The translations under genes were made by a program, and so were the position numbers. A DNA stretch of 64,000 nucleotides from Dipteronia dyeriana. Lineage: Eukaryota; Streptophyta; Magnoliopsida; Sapindales; Sapindaceae. Below, piece by piece: positions 10,192 to 21,755 of this stretch. The stretch covers positions 48,558,706 through 48,622,705 of the forward strand of contig CM065299.1 in the NCBI GenBank assembly GCA_032871835.1, given 5' to 3'. The notes beneath the pieces are model-generated. The model saw only the letters and a program-made list of their open reading frames with translations, had not been told where the DNA came from and did no database searches. Each line of letters begins with the position of its first letter. Position 1 is the first letter of the stretch.

Positions 10192-11470
10192 ATGCGTGTG
10201 GGGTCAAGGGATGCCATTTCGGCACGAGCAGTGGGCATAATTAGATTACATTTTTATAATAATTATATATTGTTAGACAATGTATTTTATATTCCTGGAT
10301 TTACACGGAATTTTATTTATGTTTCTAAGTTGTTGGAACAAAAATATTCTGTTTCTTTTAATAATAAGTCTGTTATTATTAGAAAGAATGATCTGAATAT
10401 TTGTTCAGGAATTAATGAAAACAATTTGTATGTGTTAAGATCGTTAATACATACTACGCTGCTCAACACCAAAATGTTTAAGGTTGAAAAACCAAAAACT
10501 AAACGACCTAATATTTCTCTAGATAATGACACGTATCTCTAACATCTAAGGCTTGGTCATATCAACCTTGACCGGATAGACAGACTAGTAAAAAGCAGAA
10601 CTTTAAGTGAGTTAAAGGTTGGCACATTACCTATCTGTGAATCTTGTTTGGAAGGTAAGATGACTAAGAGACCTTTTACTGGAAAAGAGCTTAGAGCTAA
10701 AGAACTGCAAGAGCTTATACATACAGATGTCTACGGACCGATGAATGTTAAATCTAGGGGTGGTTATAAGTATTATGTCACCTTTATAGATGACTGCTCA
10801 AGATAGTCTACCTAATGCAATGAAAATCAGAAACAATTGAATTGTTCAAAGAATTCCGAGCTGAAGTTGAGAATCAATTAGGTAGTACTATAAAGTCACT
10901 ACGATCGGATCGTGGAGGTGAGTATATTGACCAAAAGTTTGAAGACTTCTTGGTCGAGCATGGGATAGTTTCCCAACTCACAGCTCCCGAAACACCTCAG
11001 TAAAATGGTGTAGCAGAGAGAAGAAATAGAACCCTGATGGAAATGGTGAGATCTATGATTAGTTTCTCATCATTACCAAATTATTTTGGGGGATATGTGT
11101 TACAAATAGAGGCATACATTTTGAATGTAGTGCCATCCAAATCTGTTCCTAAGACTCCCCTAGAGTTGTGGAATGGTCGTAAAGCTAGTTTGTGACATTT
11201 TTGCATATAGGGGTGTCCAGCACACGTACTGAAGAACTGAATTAGAAAGCTAGACTCCAAGTCTGATGTCTACCTGTTTGTAGGATACTCCATGGAGACC
11301 AGAGGTGGACACTTCTATAGTTCTGAAGACAACAAAGTATTTGTATCGACAAATGCAACGTTTCTTGAGGACAATTACATTAGTGACCATAAACCTCATT
11401 CTAAGATTGTATTGAATGAGTTTGAGCCTGGTGAGACTAGTGCTTCATCAACAAGAGTTATTGCTCCATA
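10192..11470 (+). pseudogene. B1 GAG-pre-integrase and integrase, broken
   Basis: The region opens with the protease tail and pre-integrase part. The HHCC zinc domain follows, with LRLGHI and CESCLEGK visible at about 10545-10665; a stop replaces the Trp before the first His. The core keeps the first Asp in IHTDVYGPM and the second in RSDRGGEY. Stops and a frameshift occur at 10542, about 10805 and 11000. The glutamate neighbourhood survives as [10 protein letters not shown] in another frame (about 11010-11040). It is closely similar to the open 410-codon stretch of B2. Confidence 0.9.
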
Positions 11471-11486
11471 AACATCTGAGAGTCAG

Positions 11487-12300
11487 ATGGTTCCTGATCA
11501 GGATACACTACCACCTGGACGTAGTGAGAGGGTTGTGAGACAACCTGAATGTTATTTAGGTATAGGTGAGGGACAAGGTGTTGTCTCTACTGATAGTTTG
11601 GATGATCCATTGACATTTAAGAATACAATGGAAGATCCTGATAAAGTGGAATGGATTAAAGCCATGAATCTCGAGATGGAGTCCTTGTACTCTAACTCAG
11701 TTTGGGATCTTATAGACTTACCGAATGGAGTAAAACCCATAGGCTGTAAGTGGATCTACAAGAGAAAGAGAGGAAGGTAAAGACCTTCAAAGCCGGGCTA
11801 CTGGCCAAGGGTTATACCCAGAAATAGAGGGTCGATTATGAAGAGACCTTCTCGCCAGTAGCCATGTTTAAGTCTATTAAGATTCTCTTATCCGTTACTG
11901 TCTTTTTCAATTATGAAATTTGGCAAATGGACATCGATACTGCATTCTTGAATGGCAATCTTGATGAGAGCATCTATATGAAGCAACCAGAGGGATTTGT
12001 GTCTCCAGATCAAGATCCAAAGGTTTGCAAGCTACAAAGGTCCATCTATGGACTTAAGAAAGCATCTAGATATTGGAACATTAGGTTTGATGATGTTATC
12101 AAAACCTATGGCTTCTAGCAGAACATCAATGAGCCTTGTGTCTACAAGCGTATCATTGATAAAAAAGTAGTTTTATTGGTCTTATACGTAGATGATATGC
12201 TACTTATTGGGAATGATGTGGCAGTGTTGTCTGATGTTAAGGGTTGGCTATCCAATTCCAAATGTAAGATTTGGGAGAGGTGAGTTTTGTTCTAAGGATC
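11487..12300 (+). pseudogene. B1 reverse transcriptase, broken
   Basis: Copia reverse transcriptase in at least three pieces. 11487-11780 runs to IGCKWIYKRKRGR, then a small deletion shifts the frame. 11864-12118 carries TAFLNGNLDESIYM and SIYGLKKASRYWN. The polymerase box LYVDDMLLIG is intact at about 12180-12215. Stops at 11780, about 11826 and 12118 prevent a full product. The metal-binding Asp pair is retained, so decay is by frame damage rather than by active-site change. Confidence 0.92.
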
Positions 12301-13018
12301 CAAATTATAAGGGATAGTAAGAACAAACTCATAGCACTATCTCAGGCATCATATATCGTCAAGATTCTTGTGCGATTTTCGATGTAAAACTCCAAGAAAG
12401 TTAATTTAACTTTTAGGCATGGAGTTCACTTGTCTAAGGAACAGTGTCCTAATACGCCTCAAGAAGTTAAGGATATGAGACATGTACCTATGCATCGATA
12501 GTAGGTAGTCTCATGTATGCTATGTTATTCATGAGATCGGACATCTGCTATAAAGTGAGAGTAGTCAGCAGATACCATTCCAACCCACAATTGGATCATT
12601 GGGTTGCTGTCAAGACAATTCTCAAGTATATTCAGAGAACGAGAGACTATATACTAGTGTATTCCGGGAAGGATTTGATCACGTCAGGATACACAGATTT
12701 TGATTTTCAATCTGACAGGGATTCTAGAATATCCACGTCTGGATCAGTATTCATCCTGGGTGGTGGAGCCATTGTATGAAGAAGTATCAAGCAATCTTGC
12801 ATTGCTGATTCCACTATGGAAGCCAAATATGCAGCTGCCTGTGAAGCTGCTAAAGAGGCTATTAGGCTCTGTAAGTTCTTGAGTGATCTGGAAGTTGTTC
12901 CATATTTGGATATGCCCATCACACTTTATTGTGATAACAGTGGTGTTGTGGCTAATTCCAAAGAACCAAGAAGCCACAAAAGAGGGAAGCATATAGAGAG
13001 AAAGTATCATCTAATTAT
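12301..13018 (+). pseudogene. B1 RNase H region, C-terminally deleted
   Basis: From the end of reverse transcriptase (SQASYI) through [43 protein letters not shown] to GKHIERKYHLI at 13010. About 150 bp present in B2 (33640-33800, with DPFTKTLP) are missing, so the frame runs straight into the polypurine tract. Several frames and stops interrupt it. Confidence 0.9.
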
Positions 13019-13028
13019 AGTGGGAGAT
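13018..13028 (+). promoter_or_regulatory. B1 polypurine tract
   Basis: AGTGGGAGATT directly before the right LTR start TGTTGGGG. The same tract precedes the right LTRs of B2 and A1. It would prime plus-strand DNA synthesis. Confidence 0.8.
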
Positions 13029-15154
13029 TGTTGGGGTTTATGCTCTAAAGATGTAATTTATAAATGGATTTATGTAATAAATAAAAGGAAAAGTTCAATT
13101 CATTCTTGTTGTGTTGTTTATTTTATAACTTGTGCATATATTTAACATCCAAGATTGCCGGATGTAATCTCGAACTGTGTATATGAGTATCATATACGGA
13201 TGGATACAGTAAGAGATGTATAATCTAAAGAGTCCATAGATAGCAATTTAAGCTCGGTACTTTATTTGTGGTTAATCTATAGTTGCGGTCCATTCTGTAA
13301 TGTACGATGATTCTATCCTGAATCATTCATATGAGATATGGGAATGGAGGCACCTTGTATGATGTGATCATATAGGACAGGTCCATGATCTATATGAATC
13401 TCTCACCAAGATCCGTTTACCGAAGAGATTCATATATATCAACTAACGATGGCTATATATGGGTGATCTTAATCCTGAGTGTCTTATCGACTCCTATAGG
13501 TTATATCATGGTCATTGATATACCATGGGTGAGTTCGAATGCTATTCCCGATCAATATGCTCCGTATGTTGGGATTACGGTTTGGCTTGTAGCTGTGAAG
13601 GTTTGTACACAATAGTGGAATCCACTCCTTCTTGTGAGAAGTAGATGGTAGTTCCCTTAAGGGTTGATTCGGGGCTTGGACAATATGAGCGCTCTCCTAA
13701 TTCTGTAAGAAATTAGGATTTATTGTTCATTATTGAATCAACGGTACTTAAAGAATATATTTAATTAGGGGGTATAACGGACATTATGACCCAACTATTA
13801 TTATGAACTACTGTGGAGGATCACACCATGTGTAATAGCGATATCGATGGACACCGAGTTGTATCGGTCTGTGTAAAAGCGTTTACAGTTAAGAGAGTGC
13901 AGCTTTGGGTTTTTAGTGGAATAGCACCAGAGTTAATAATCAAGGAATATTAATTAATGATTCCGAGTATTGAAGCTCAAAATATTGTGGGTCCATTAGG
14001 TCCCCTTGCTAGTCCAATCGATTTAGGTAACAAGGGTCACGGTAAATTAATTGGATTGTCCAATTAAATGTGTTACAAAAGTCAAACGTGTTTATTCAGA
14101 AATTAATTGAATAATAAGATTATTTAACTAATGAATGTTAATAGTTAAATTAATTAAATAATTAGATTATTTAATTATATTGATAATTATGAACTATTAA
14201 TTAACTACTAATTGGAGGGTGTTAGTTGATATATTGATTTAGGGAAGATAAAATATTAGGATTATTTTATTTTTACTAAATCATTTATCTAAGTATTTGA
14301 ATTTAAGTTTAAATTTAAAATACTTATTATCACTTTTAATATATTAGATATAATTGAAAATGATAATTAAAAGATATATATCAATTAATAACACAAGAGA
14401 TTGCGTTGGATGCAAATTTGTGTGTGCACATGAAACATAAGTCAAAAGAAGAATTTGCATATGATGCAAAAACTTGATACACACATATTATTAATATATA
14501 AAACGCAAAGGGTTTGTGTAAGCAAGAAAAAACATATATATATATATATATAACGCAGGACTAGAATGAGAGGTGAAGCATATTTTTATTAAAAAGTCAA
14601 ATGCTTGTTCTGTTATAAAAGTTTGCATGAGAGATTATATATATATATATATATATATATTTGATATATATTGTTTTTAAAAGACGGAACCACATCTGTC
14701 AATATAAGTTTTGCTTGAGATGCAATTTATGTGTGCGTAAAATCAATACACCAAATTCAGAAGAAAGAGTTTCTTCAAGTACTTCTCTATATCCTCCATT
14801 CAAGTTCCTGAGACCGTGACGTGCCCACAAGCAGTTATCAATCCCGGGAGATAGCGAGGAAGATCGAGTGGTTCAGACAGGAGCACATCGTAAAGTTAAG
14901 GAGCTTCCAAACGTTGGTAAGATTGGTTCAGACAGGAGCATATCAAAAAGTGAAGGAGCCTCCAAATGTTGGTAAGTTTTTATTTTTCTGATTTTATTGA
15001 TTACAATTTCCTGTGTTTACATATTGTATGTATTAGTTTCGAATAATAATTATGAGCCCAAGTTCACTGGTCCCATATATAGATTATGATCTGTATATAT
15101 ATAAAAAATTTAAAACCTAGTTCCGCTGCGTGACTGGTGAACGGGGTTCCAACA
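13029..15154 (+). repeat. B1 right (3') LTR
   Basis: TGTTGGGG...GGGTTCCAACA, with intact TG and CA ends, followed by the TSD copy TTGAA. Likely TATA box at 14614, AT tracts at 14534-14552 and 14636-14660. It differs from the left LTR by many substitutions, a few small indels and the AT-tract length, so the insertion is not recent. Confidence 0.92.
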
Positions 15155-15866
15155 TTGAAAACTTAAGGTTAAGATTTAATATCCAATACCTCAAAATATT
15201 CGTATGATGATATTGTACTCACATTTAATAAATAGAGCCACGATGTCCATATCAATAAATGAAGTCCTTTATTGATTAACAAATGTATACCGACAAACTA
15301 TCGAGGAATGACTAGGCTATATAATCGTACTCATTGATAGCTCAAATGATAGCTCAAATGATAACTCTTGTAACCAAAAGTCCACCATTTATCTCAGGAT
15401 TTCGATAGACTCTCTAATTGTCCTTAAGTGAAAGCTTTTATCCACTGACGGTTATGGATTAAGTATTTCACTGTGATCCTATTCAATGCACCTAGTGCAC
15501 TGGATTTTTTTACCTAAAGACACTACATTTTGATGATTTTAGACTCATCATAAAACATTCAATCCCACTCAAATGCTAGCAAAAGAATCTACAAATTTAA
15601 CAAGGTAAATATGCCCAACCTTTATCTTAAGTTATGAATATTGTTCAAGACTAACTAAAGAATTGTGACAACCTTCATACATATCCAGATGTACGAACAA
15701 TTTATTCATTTCTATTAGTCTTTGACCTTATGATAATTTACTTTTGACAATTATAATTGTAAAACTATAAATGCTATAAGATTTATTATACTAGAAATCA
15801 CCTTATCAATATGAGAAAATTGTCAAATACATTATTACACTCTAGCTATTGAGCATAATCCTAACA
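15155..15866 (-). repeat. A-family LTR, minus strand, second part (continues from 5665)
   Basis: Resumes the LTR interrupted by B1, beginning at the shared TTGAA, and runs to cataatcctaaca at 15866. That is the minus-strand form of the A LTR start TGTTAGGATTATG. With A1's left LTR only 17 bp away it forms a long inverted repeat. Confidence 0.88.
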
Positions 15867-15883
15867 TTTAAAACAGAGCAACA
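15867..15883 (-). repeat. Sliver of SIRE-like LTR X left of A1, ending in TSD copy CAACA
   Basis: tttaaaacagagcaaca aligns with ttttgaaaacatgcaaca in the related D LTR (42623-42640). What follows A1 at 24783 continues that same LTR. CAACA (15879-15883) and CAATA (24778-24782) are the A1 duplication with one changed base. Confidence 0.65.
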
Positions 15884-17719
15884 TGTTGGGATTATGCTTG
15901 AAAGCAAGAGTATAATAATGTATTTGACAATCTTTTCATATTAATAAATGTGATTTCTAGTTTAACAAATATTATAGCATTTACAGTTTAATTACTACAA
16001 TTGTCAAAAGTAAATAATCATAAGTTCAAAAGACTATGAGAAAAGAAGAATTGTTCATACATCTAAATATGTATGAGGTAGACACAATTCTTTAGTAAGT
16101 CTTGAATAATATTCACAACTTAAAATAATGGTTGGACGCCTTTATCTTGTCAGAGTTGTAGATTCTTTTGCTATAATTTAAGTGGGAACAAATGTGTTAT
16201 GATGAGTCTAAAATCATCAAAGTATGGTGTCTTCGGGAAAAAGAATCTAGTGCACTAAGTGCATTGAATTGGATCACAGTGAAATACTTTATCTAGAACC
16301 GTCAATGGATAAAAGTTTTCACTTGAAGAAAATCGGAGAGTCTATCTAAATCTTGAGATAAATGATGGACTTATGGTTGCAAGTGTTATAATTTGAGCTA
16401 TCAATGAGTACGATTATATAGCATAATCTATCCTTGATAGTTTTGTGGTATTCATTTGTTAATTGATAGAGGACTTAATATATAGATTTGGATATCATGG
16501 CTCCATTTAAGAAATTAGAGTAGAATATCATCATATGGATGTTTTGAGGTATTGGATAATAAATCTTAACATTAAGTTTTCAATAGTGTCTATTGAAACA
16601 TGGCCATTGGACAAGTCGAAATATCCAAGTTCAAAATAATGTAGTCATACGAGTAAATATGGTAACTTGAAGAGCTATAGGCGGTCTATGAGCTCTTGGT
16701 GATTACTGATATTCTTCACGAGGATACACTTTCTCCAATAAGGTTGTCTAGGATATGAATGATAAATATTAACTTATTCTATCTTTATGCAGGAGTTCAA
16801 TTTTAGTTTTTTAGTGGAATGAAATAAAAATTAATAGATCGGACCTAGGTGAGTCATTTGGTGATTGTGATTGGGTTGTGTGTCTATTGGAGCTTAAATT
16901 TAGAAAGCCTCCCAAGATTCCCAATCCACACGAACTTGCATGGATCACTTGATATATTCTACCAGACCAATTTAGGGGTCCATCTAGAATTGTATTGAGG
17001 TATGTGGACTTGTTTCTTTTGTAAGAATGGGTATAGTTTACATGTGGACTTTTTATTATGGTCCAATGGATTTAATAAAATAGAAAAAATAATATAATTG
17101 CCCATATATATGTGTTGGGCGGCAAGGCTATATAAAATATCTTTATATATTGTTTTTTATTTTATTATTTAATTAAATGGAAATTAATAATTTGGTAATT
17201 AATTAATTATTTAATTAAAAGATAAAATCTTTTTCCTAGTAGGAGATGGTCTACTTATATTATACTATTGTTGGTAGTATAATTAATATTAAAGTTTATA
17301 TTTGATAAGTGGATAAATAAAAGGAATTATTTATCTAGTTAAGTTAGGAAATCTTTAATATGGTTACAAATACATTATTGAGTTGGATTAGGAGTCTTGG
17401 TGTATGAAGGAATTCTTTTTGGAGGATTATTGTAACGAACAAAGTGAAAGATTTTATTTGTTTCCATCCTCATGTATACAATTTAAAGAAAGGGAGCCCA
17501 CACTCTTAGGTGATTTACGTTAGTGTTTGATTGGAAGATCTTGCAGATTCATTTCGACGCTAGTTCAATCATCACGAGAAAAAGGTATGACACTTTTTAT
17601 ATACATCAATGAATCTAGGGTTAAGGTTCTTCTTATTAAAAAGGGAAAAAAATATTTATACCGAAACCCTAATTTATCTATAAATGTTTCACGCTTCTGT
17701 TGCGCGATTTTCCCTACCA
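15884..17719 (+). repeat. A1 left (5') LTR, with internal deletion
   Basis: TGTTGGGATTATGC to TTTTCCCTACCA, next to the primer site. At about 17419 the sequence jumps from attctttttgga straight to ggattattgtaac. The right LTR has about 450 bp between these points (24033-24482), including a TATATATATA run near 24120. A donor-like aaag|gtatga is at 17584. Confidence 0.92.
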
Positions 17720-17733
17720 TTGGTATCAGAGCC
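17720..17733 (+). promoter_or_regulatory. A1 primer-binding site (initiator Met-tRNA)
   Basis: TTGGTATCAGAGCC follows the LTR end directly and matches the standard copia Met-tRNA primer site. Confidence 0.92.
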
Positions 17734-18658
17734 TAGTTGTACCCTTGCTTAATTGATGTATGTGTACGTGGATCTTTTTCTTTTATTGTATATATGCATG
17801 TTTTAGAAAGAGATGACACTCTAAGTATTCACATATTTATATTTACATTGGAATGTATGGATATATATTAATTTCCTTCTTGGTAGTTGCTAAGTTTTTG
17901 TTTTATATTGTTGTTGTAATAAAAAAAAACTGCACTATATTGTAATAAAAAAAACTGCAGTAATTTTTTTTATTTATAATTATTTTTTAATACACTCAAG
18001 TATTGAAGACTCGAAGGTTTGAAGAATTGAAAGCAACCGGAACAAGCTTGGGACCGTTCAAGCCGTAGCAACAAACGTGCGTGCGAAGAGCATGCGGCCA
18101 CGCTTGTTGTGGCATGGGCTGCGTACGGCAGCCCTATGGAACCCGGGAGCGCTTGGCAGCCCTTTATGGGGTTTTGGGCTGCACACGCCCATGGGAGGGA
18201 GCCAAGGGTACACATGCCCATAGGAGGCAACCGAGGGATTCCAAACAACGGAGGTAGCGTGAAAACTTGTTTGCCAAGAAAGGAGTTTTTGTATTCCAAG
18301 ACATATGTAATTTACTTGTTTTTCTAGGATGGACCAAAATTGTGGCTATTTATATTTTCGCGAATATTACAATATTTGTTATTGTATGATAACATGTCAT
18401 ATAGAATAGGAAAGCCACTCATATATCTCTTTTGGTATGAACATGCATTGAATGATTTAGGTATCTAATTGGCATCTAGATAACTTGGTAAATCATTATA
18501 TGGAATTCAATCACACTCCTTAAACAATTGAGTGGGAGAAGGTGTTTTGGAACACCTACGGCCTCCAAGTTTAGTTGAGCTTTATGTTTCATGTAAATAT
18601 TCGAAAGTGCTTTATCATTTTCATTTACTTATATAATTTTTGTTATTGTTCAGAAATC
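17734..18658 (+). other. A1 leader, with an unusually GC-rich block
   Basis: Non-coding leader between the primer site and gag. 18030-18260 is far more GC-rich than its surroundings (catgcggccacgc, acccgggagcgcttgg). The frames at 17970-18299 and 18109-18327 arise only from that base composition. An acceptor-like tattgttcag ends at 18653, five bases before the gag ATG. Confidence 0.65.
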
Positions 18659-19437
18659 ATGACCCCATCCCTAATCTACATCTTAAAAGATAATGCCTTA
18701 ACTGGTGATAATTATGTCACATGGAAAAGGAAAATTGGGCTTTTATTACAATCTGAAAAGCATAAGTTCGTTATGTACACTCCTAAACCACTTACTCCTA
18801 CTAATGAATCTACTCAAGAGCAGAGAGATAAGTATCAGCAGTGGGAGTCTTCAGATGAGATGGCTAAATGTTACATTATGGCCACCATCTCCGACGTGTT
18901 GCAACAACAACATGAAGGAATGGAGACTGTTGCCGATATAATGATGTCTCTAGAGGTGATGTTTGCTATAAGGTCTAGGATGACTAAGAGAGAGTCAGTG
19001 ACTGCTTTTATGAATCTTAGGATGAAACCTGGACAAGCTGTGAAAGATCACATGATGAAAGTCATATCACATCTCAACATTGCTGAATTGAATGGTGTTG
19101 AGATAGATGGTGAGACAAAAAAGAACATGATTGTCAACTCACTATCAGATTCCGTTGATCAATTCAAGTTGGACTACACCTTGATTAATAATAAATACAC
19201 CTTGTAAGGCCTGAAGCAAGACGTTCAAAGCGTCGAGAAAATCCTTGTGAAAGGCAAGGGTCAAGAGATTCATACCATAGGTAAAGTTGCTACTGTTAAG
19301 GCTCGTAAGATGGTCAAGAAACAACAAAAGAAAAAGAAACTAGGACCTACTAAGATGGACACAAAGAAAGTAACCAAGATCAATGGGAAGTGTTTCCTTT
19401 ATGGTAAAAAGAGACATTGGAAAATAAACACTCTTTG
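18659..19437 (+). pseudogene. A1 gag (UBN2-type capsid) and zinc-knuckle remnant
   Basis: ATG at 18659 starts MTPSLIYILKDNALTGDN; the frame is open to 19207 (183 codons). It shows the capsid signature NYVTWKRKI, DEMAKCYIMATISD and EHMMKV-like KDHMMKVISHLN. A single stop after NNKYTL separates the lysine-rich tail and nucleocapsid motif, which reads CFLYGKKRHWKIN. The second Cys of the CCHC knuckle is Tyr and the last Cys is lost at a frameshift. This is the longest intact gag in the window. Confidence 0.92.
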
Positions 19438-19552
19438 AATCTCTTACTAAGCATGTCTTTGAGCTCTATGCCTTTGCTGCCCAAAGTCTCAGGAAAAGAA
19501 GGATGAAGGTAATATTAATTATCTTGAAACATGTTTTTTGGCGGATTCTAAG

Positions 19553-19974
19553 GACTCTTGGATCATAGACTCCAGAGCCACTAATCATGTTTGTTTTTCC
19601 TTATATGGGTCAAAGAAAGGAGAAAGCTTAACGAGAATGAATTCAACTCGCATTTAGGCAATGGAGCGTTGGTGTTTGCTAGTTCAATGGGAGATATTAT
19701 AATTAGTTTAGATTCTTAATGGCATTTAGATTTAATAGACGTTTATTATCTACCTCAATTCAAGAGGAATTTAATTTAAGTTCCTTGTTTAAATAAATTT
19801 GATTATTCGGTTACTTTTAATAAAACTTTTATTATTAGAAAGAATGACAAAAATATTTGCAAAGGTACAATGGAAAACGGTTTATTATATTTGCATAGAA
19901 ATATCTCTCACTTGTTAGACACGGAATCAGCGGAACCTAATCATAAAAGAGTAACATTATCAAAAGATGAAACC
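19553..19974 (+). pseudogene. A1 protease and pre-integrase region
   Basis: WIIDSRATNHVCFS at about 19560 is the retroviral-type aspartic protease active site. The catalytic Asp is kept, but the Gly of DSG is Arg. Stops and shifts follow at about 19620-19780. The region then reads into FDYSVTFNKT- and ICKGTMENGLLYLH-type pre-integrase sequence. Confidence 0.85.
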
Positions 19975-20900
19975 TACCTATGGCATTTGCGCCTAGGTCA
20001 TATTAACTTTAATAGGATTAAAAATTGGTAAGTGACAGACCTCTAAGTGACTTAAAGGGTGATGATCAACCAACTTGTGAATCTTGTTTGGAAGGTAAAA
20101 TGACTAAAAGGTCGTTTACGACCAAAGACATAAGAGCCATCGAATGTTTAGGATTGATACACACTGATGTGTGTGGACCTATGAGCATTCAAGCTAGAGG
20201 TGGATATGAGTACTTCATCACTTTCATGGATGATCACTTAAGATTTGGCTATGTGTATCTCATTAGACATAAGTCGGATGCTTTTGATATGTTCAAAGCA
20301 TTTAAAGCCGAAGTAGAAAATCAGCTTGAGAAACACATAAAACTCTCGAGGTGTGATTGTAGTGGAGAATATCTATCTAGTGAGTTTCAGCAATATCTTA
20401 TTGATAATGTGATAATTTTTCAGTTTTCTGCACCAGGTACACCTCAACAAAATGGGCTGACATAAAGGAGAAATTGGACATGGTTAGGCCTATGTTCAGT
20501 TATTCAACGCTCTCTAATTCTTTTTGGGGTTATGATATACAAACCGCTATGAACATTCTAAATGATGTACCATCTAAGTCGGTTTCTAAAACACCGCATG
20601 AGTTGTGGACCGGGTGAAAGCATAGTTTACAACACTTAAGGATATTTGAGTGTCCTGCGCACGTGTTAAAAGGAAAGACATAAAAAATGGAGTCCTGTTC
20701 AGAAACAAGCATTTTTGTAGGGTATCCAAAAGGAACAAATGGATATTATTTCTATAGTCCTTTAGATCTTAAAGAATTTGTTTCGACAAATGTTAAATTT
20801 CAGAAAGAGGACTATATGAATAATTTTGTGCCTAAAATTAGAATTTGTCTGAATGAGCTTTCAGGAAATACAATTCCATAAGAGGTTTCACAACAAAGCC
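19975..20900 (+). pseudogene. A1 integrase, catalytic Glu codon replaced by a stop
   Basis: The zinc domain HLRLGHINFNRI and [12 protein letters not shown] is split by a frame change near 20030. The core frame at 20025-20465 holds Asp in IHTDVCGPM and Asp in RCDCSGEY. The Glu codon after TPQQNGLT is TAA (20463-20465), so the DDE triad is broken. Downstream pieces (SVSKTPHELW, FVGYPKGTNGYYF, YMNNFVPKIR) are spread over two frames up to 20880. B2 keeps VVERRN at this point. Confidence 0.92.
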
Positions 20901-20949
20901 CAATTGTAAGTTCCATACCAACACAAGATCAACAATCTACCATACCTCG

Positions 20950-21755
20950 TAATAGTGGGAGGGTTAGTAAACAACCCTAGATATCGATGATCCCTATACA
21001 TACAAGGAAGGAATGGAAGATGTTGATTGTCGTCATTGGAAAAAGGCAATGCAATCCAAAATTGAATCTATGTTTAAAAACAAAGTCTGGTCTCTTATAT
21101 ACTTGCCTAAAAGGATAAAACCCATCGGGTGCAAGTGAGTATACAATAGGAAAAGAGGAATGGATGAAAATGTGGAAACCTTTAAAGTTAGATTGGTAGC
21201 TAAAGGTTATACACAAAAGGAAGGTATCGATTATGAAGAAACCTTCTCTCCTACAACCATGCTTAAATCCATTAGGATACTCTTATCCATTGCGGCATCT
21301 CTAGACTTAGAGATTTGGCAAATGGATGTCAAATACAGCTTTTCTTAATGGAAGTCTTGACGAAAGCATCTATATGATACAACCAGAAGGATTCATTGAA
21401 AAAGGCCAAGAGGAAAAGGTATGCAAGTTGCAAAGATCCATATATGGATTGAAGCAAGCATCCAGATCCTGGAACATAAGGTTCGATCAAGCTGTGAAAA
21501 GTTAGGGATTTATTCAAAACCTTGATGAACCTTGTGTATACAAAAGGATTAAAGGCTACAAGTTGGTTTTCCTAGTTCTTTACGTTGATGATATACTACT
21601 CATCGGAAAGAATGTAGGTGTATTAACATCAGTAAAAGAATGGTTAGCAAAACAATTTGATATGAAGGACTTAGGAGAAGCAAGTTATAATCTTGGAATC
21701 CAAGTCATAAGGGAGAGAAAGAATAGAACGATTGCATTATCCCAAGCTTCATAGA
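20950..21755 (+). pseudogene. A1 reverse transcriptase, broken
   Basis: Pieces in order: AMQSKIESMFKNKVWSL (about 21050), RLVAKGYTQKEGIDYEETF (21160-21348 frame), QMDVK with a one-base shift before FLNGSLDESIYM, LQRSIYGLKQASRSWN, then LYVDDILLIGKN with an intact polymerase box at 21563-21754. A stop follows SQAS. The frame at 20977-21216 on the other strand is its shadow. Confidence 0.92.

Larger units (their letters stand above)
5666..15154 (+). mobile_element. B1: complete, non-functional Ty1/copia retrotransposon (9.5 kb)
   Basis: Two LTRs of about 2.1 kb in direct orientation enclose a Met-tRNA primer site, a 1.5-kb leader, gag, protease, integrase, reverse transcriptase, RNase H and a GTGGGAGAT polypurine tract. 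The TSD TTGAA is perfect. The element sits inside a minus-strand A LTR, so it is younger than that LTR. Every coding block is broken: the gag zinc knuckle and the protease active site are deleted, and the C-terminal end of RNase H is deleted. B2 at 27240 is a second member of the same family. Lineage within copia not assigned. Confidence 0.93.

Noticed and set aside
17970..18327. Overlapping frames on both strands in the A1 leader (109 and 72 codons)
   Set aside because: They result from the GC-rich island, which lacks stops in several frames. No domain features.
20530..20712. Minus-strand frames over A1 integrase and reverse transcriptase (20530-20712, 20977-21216, 21329-21517)
   Set aside because: Shadows of recognised copia pol sequence on the plus strand.
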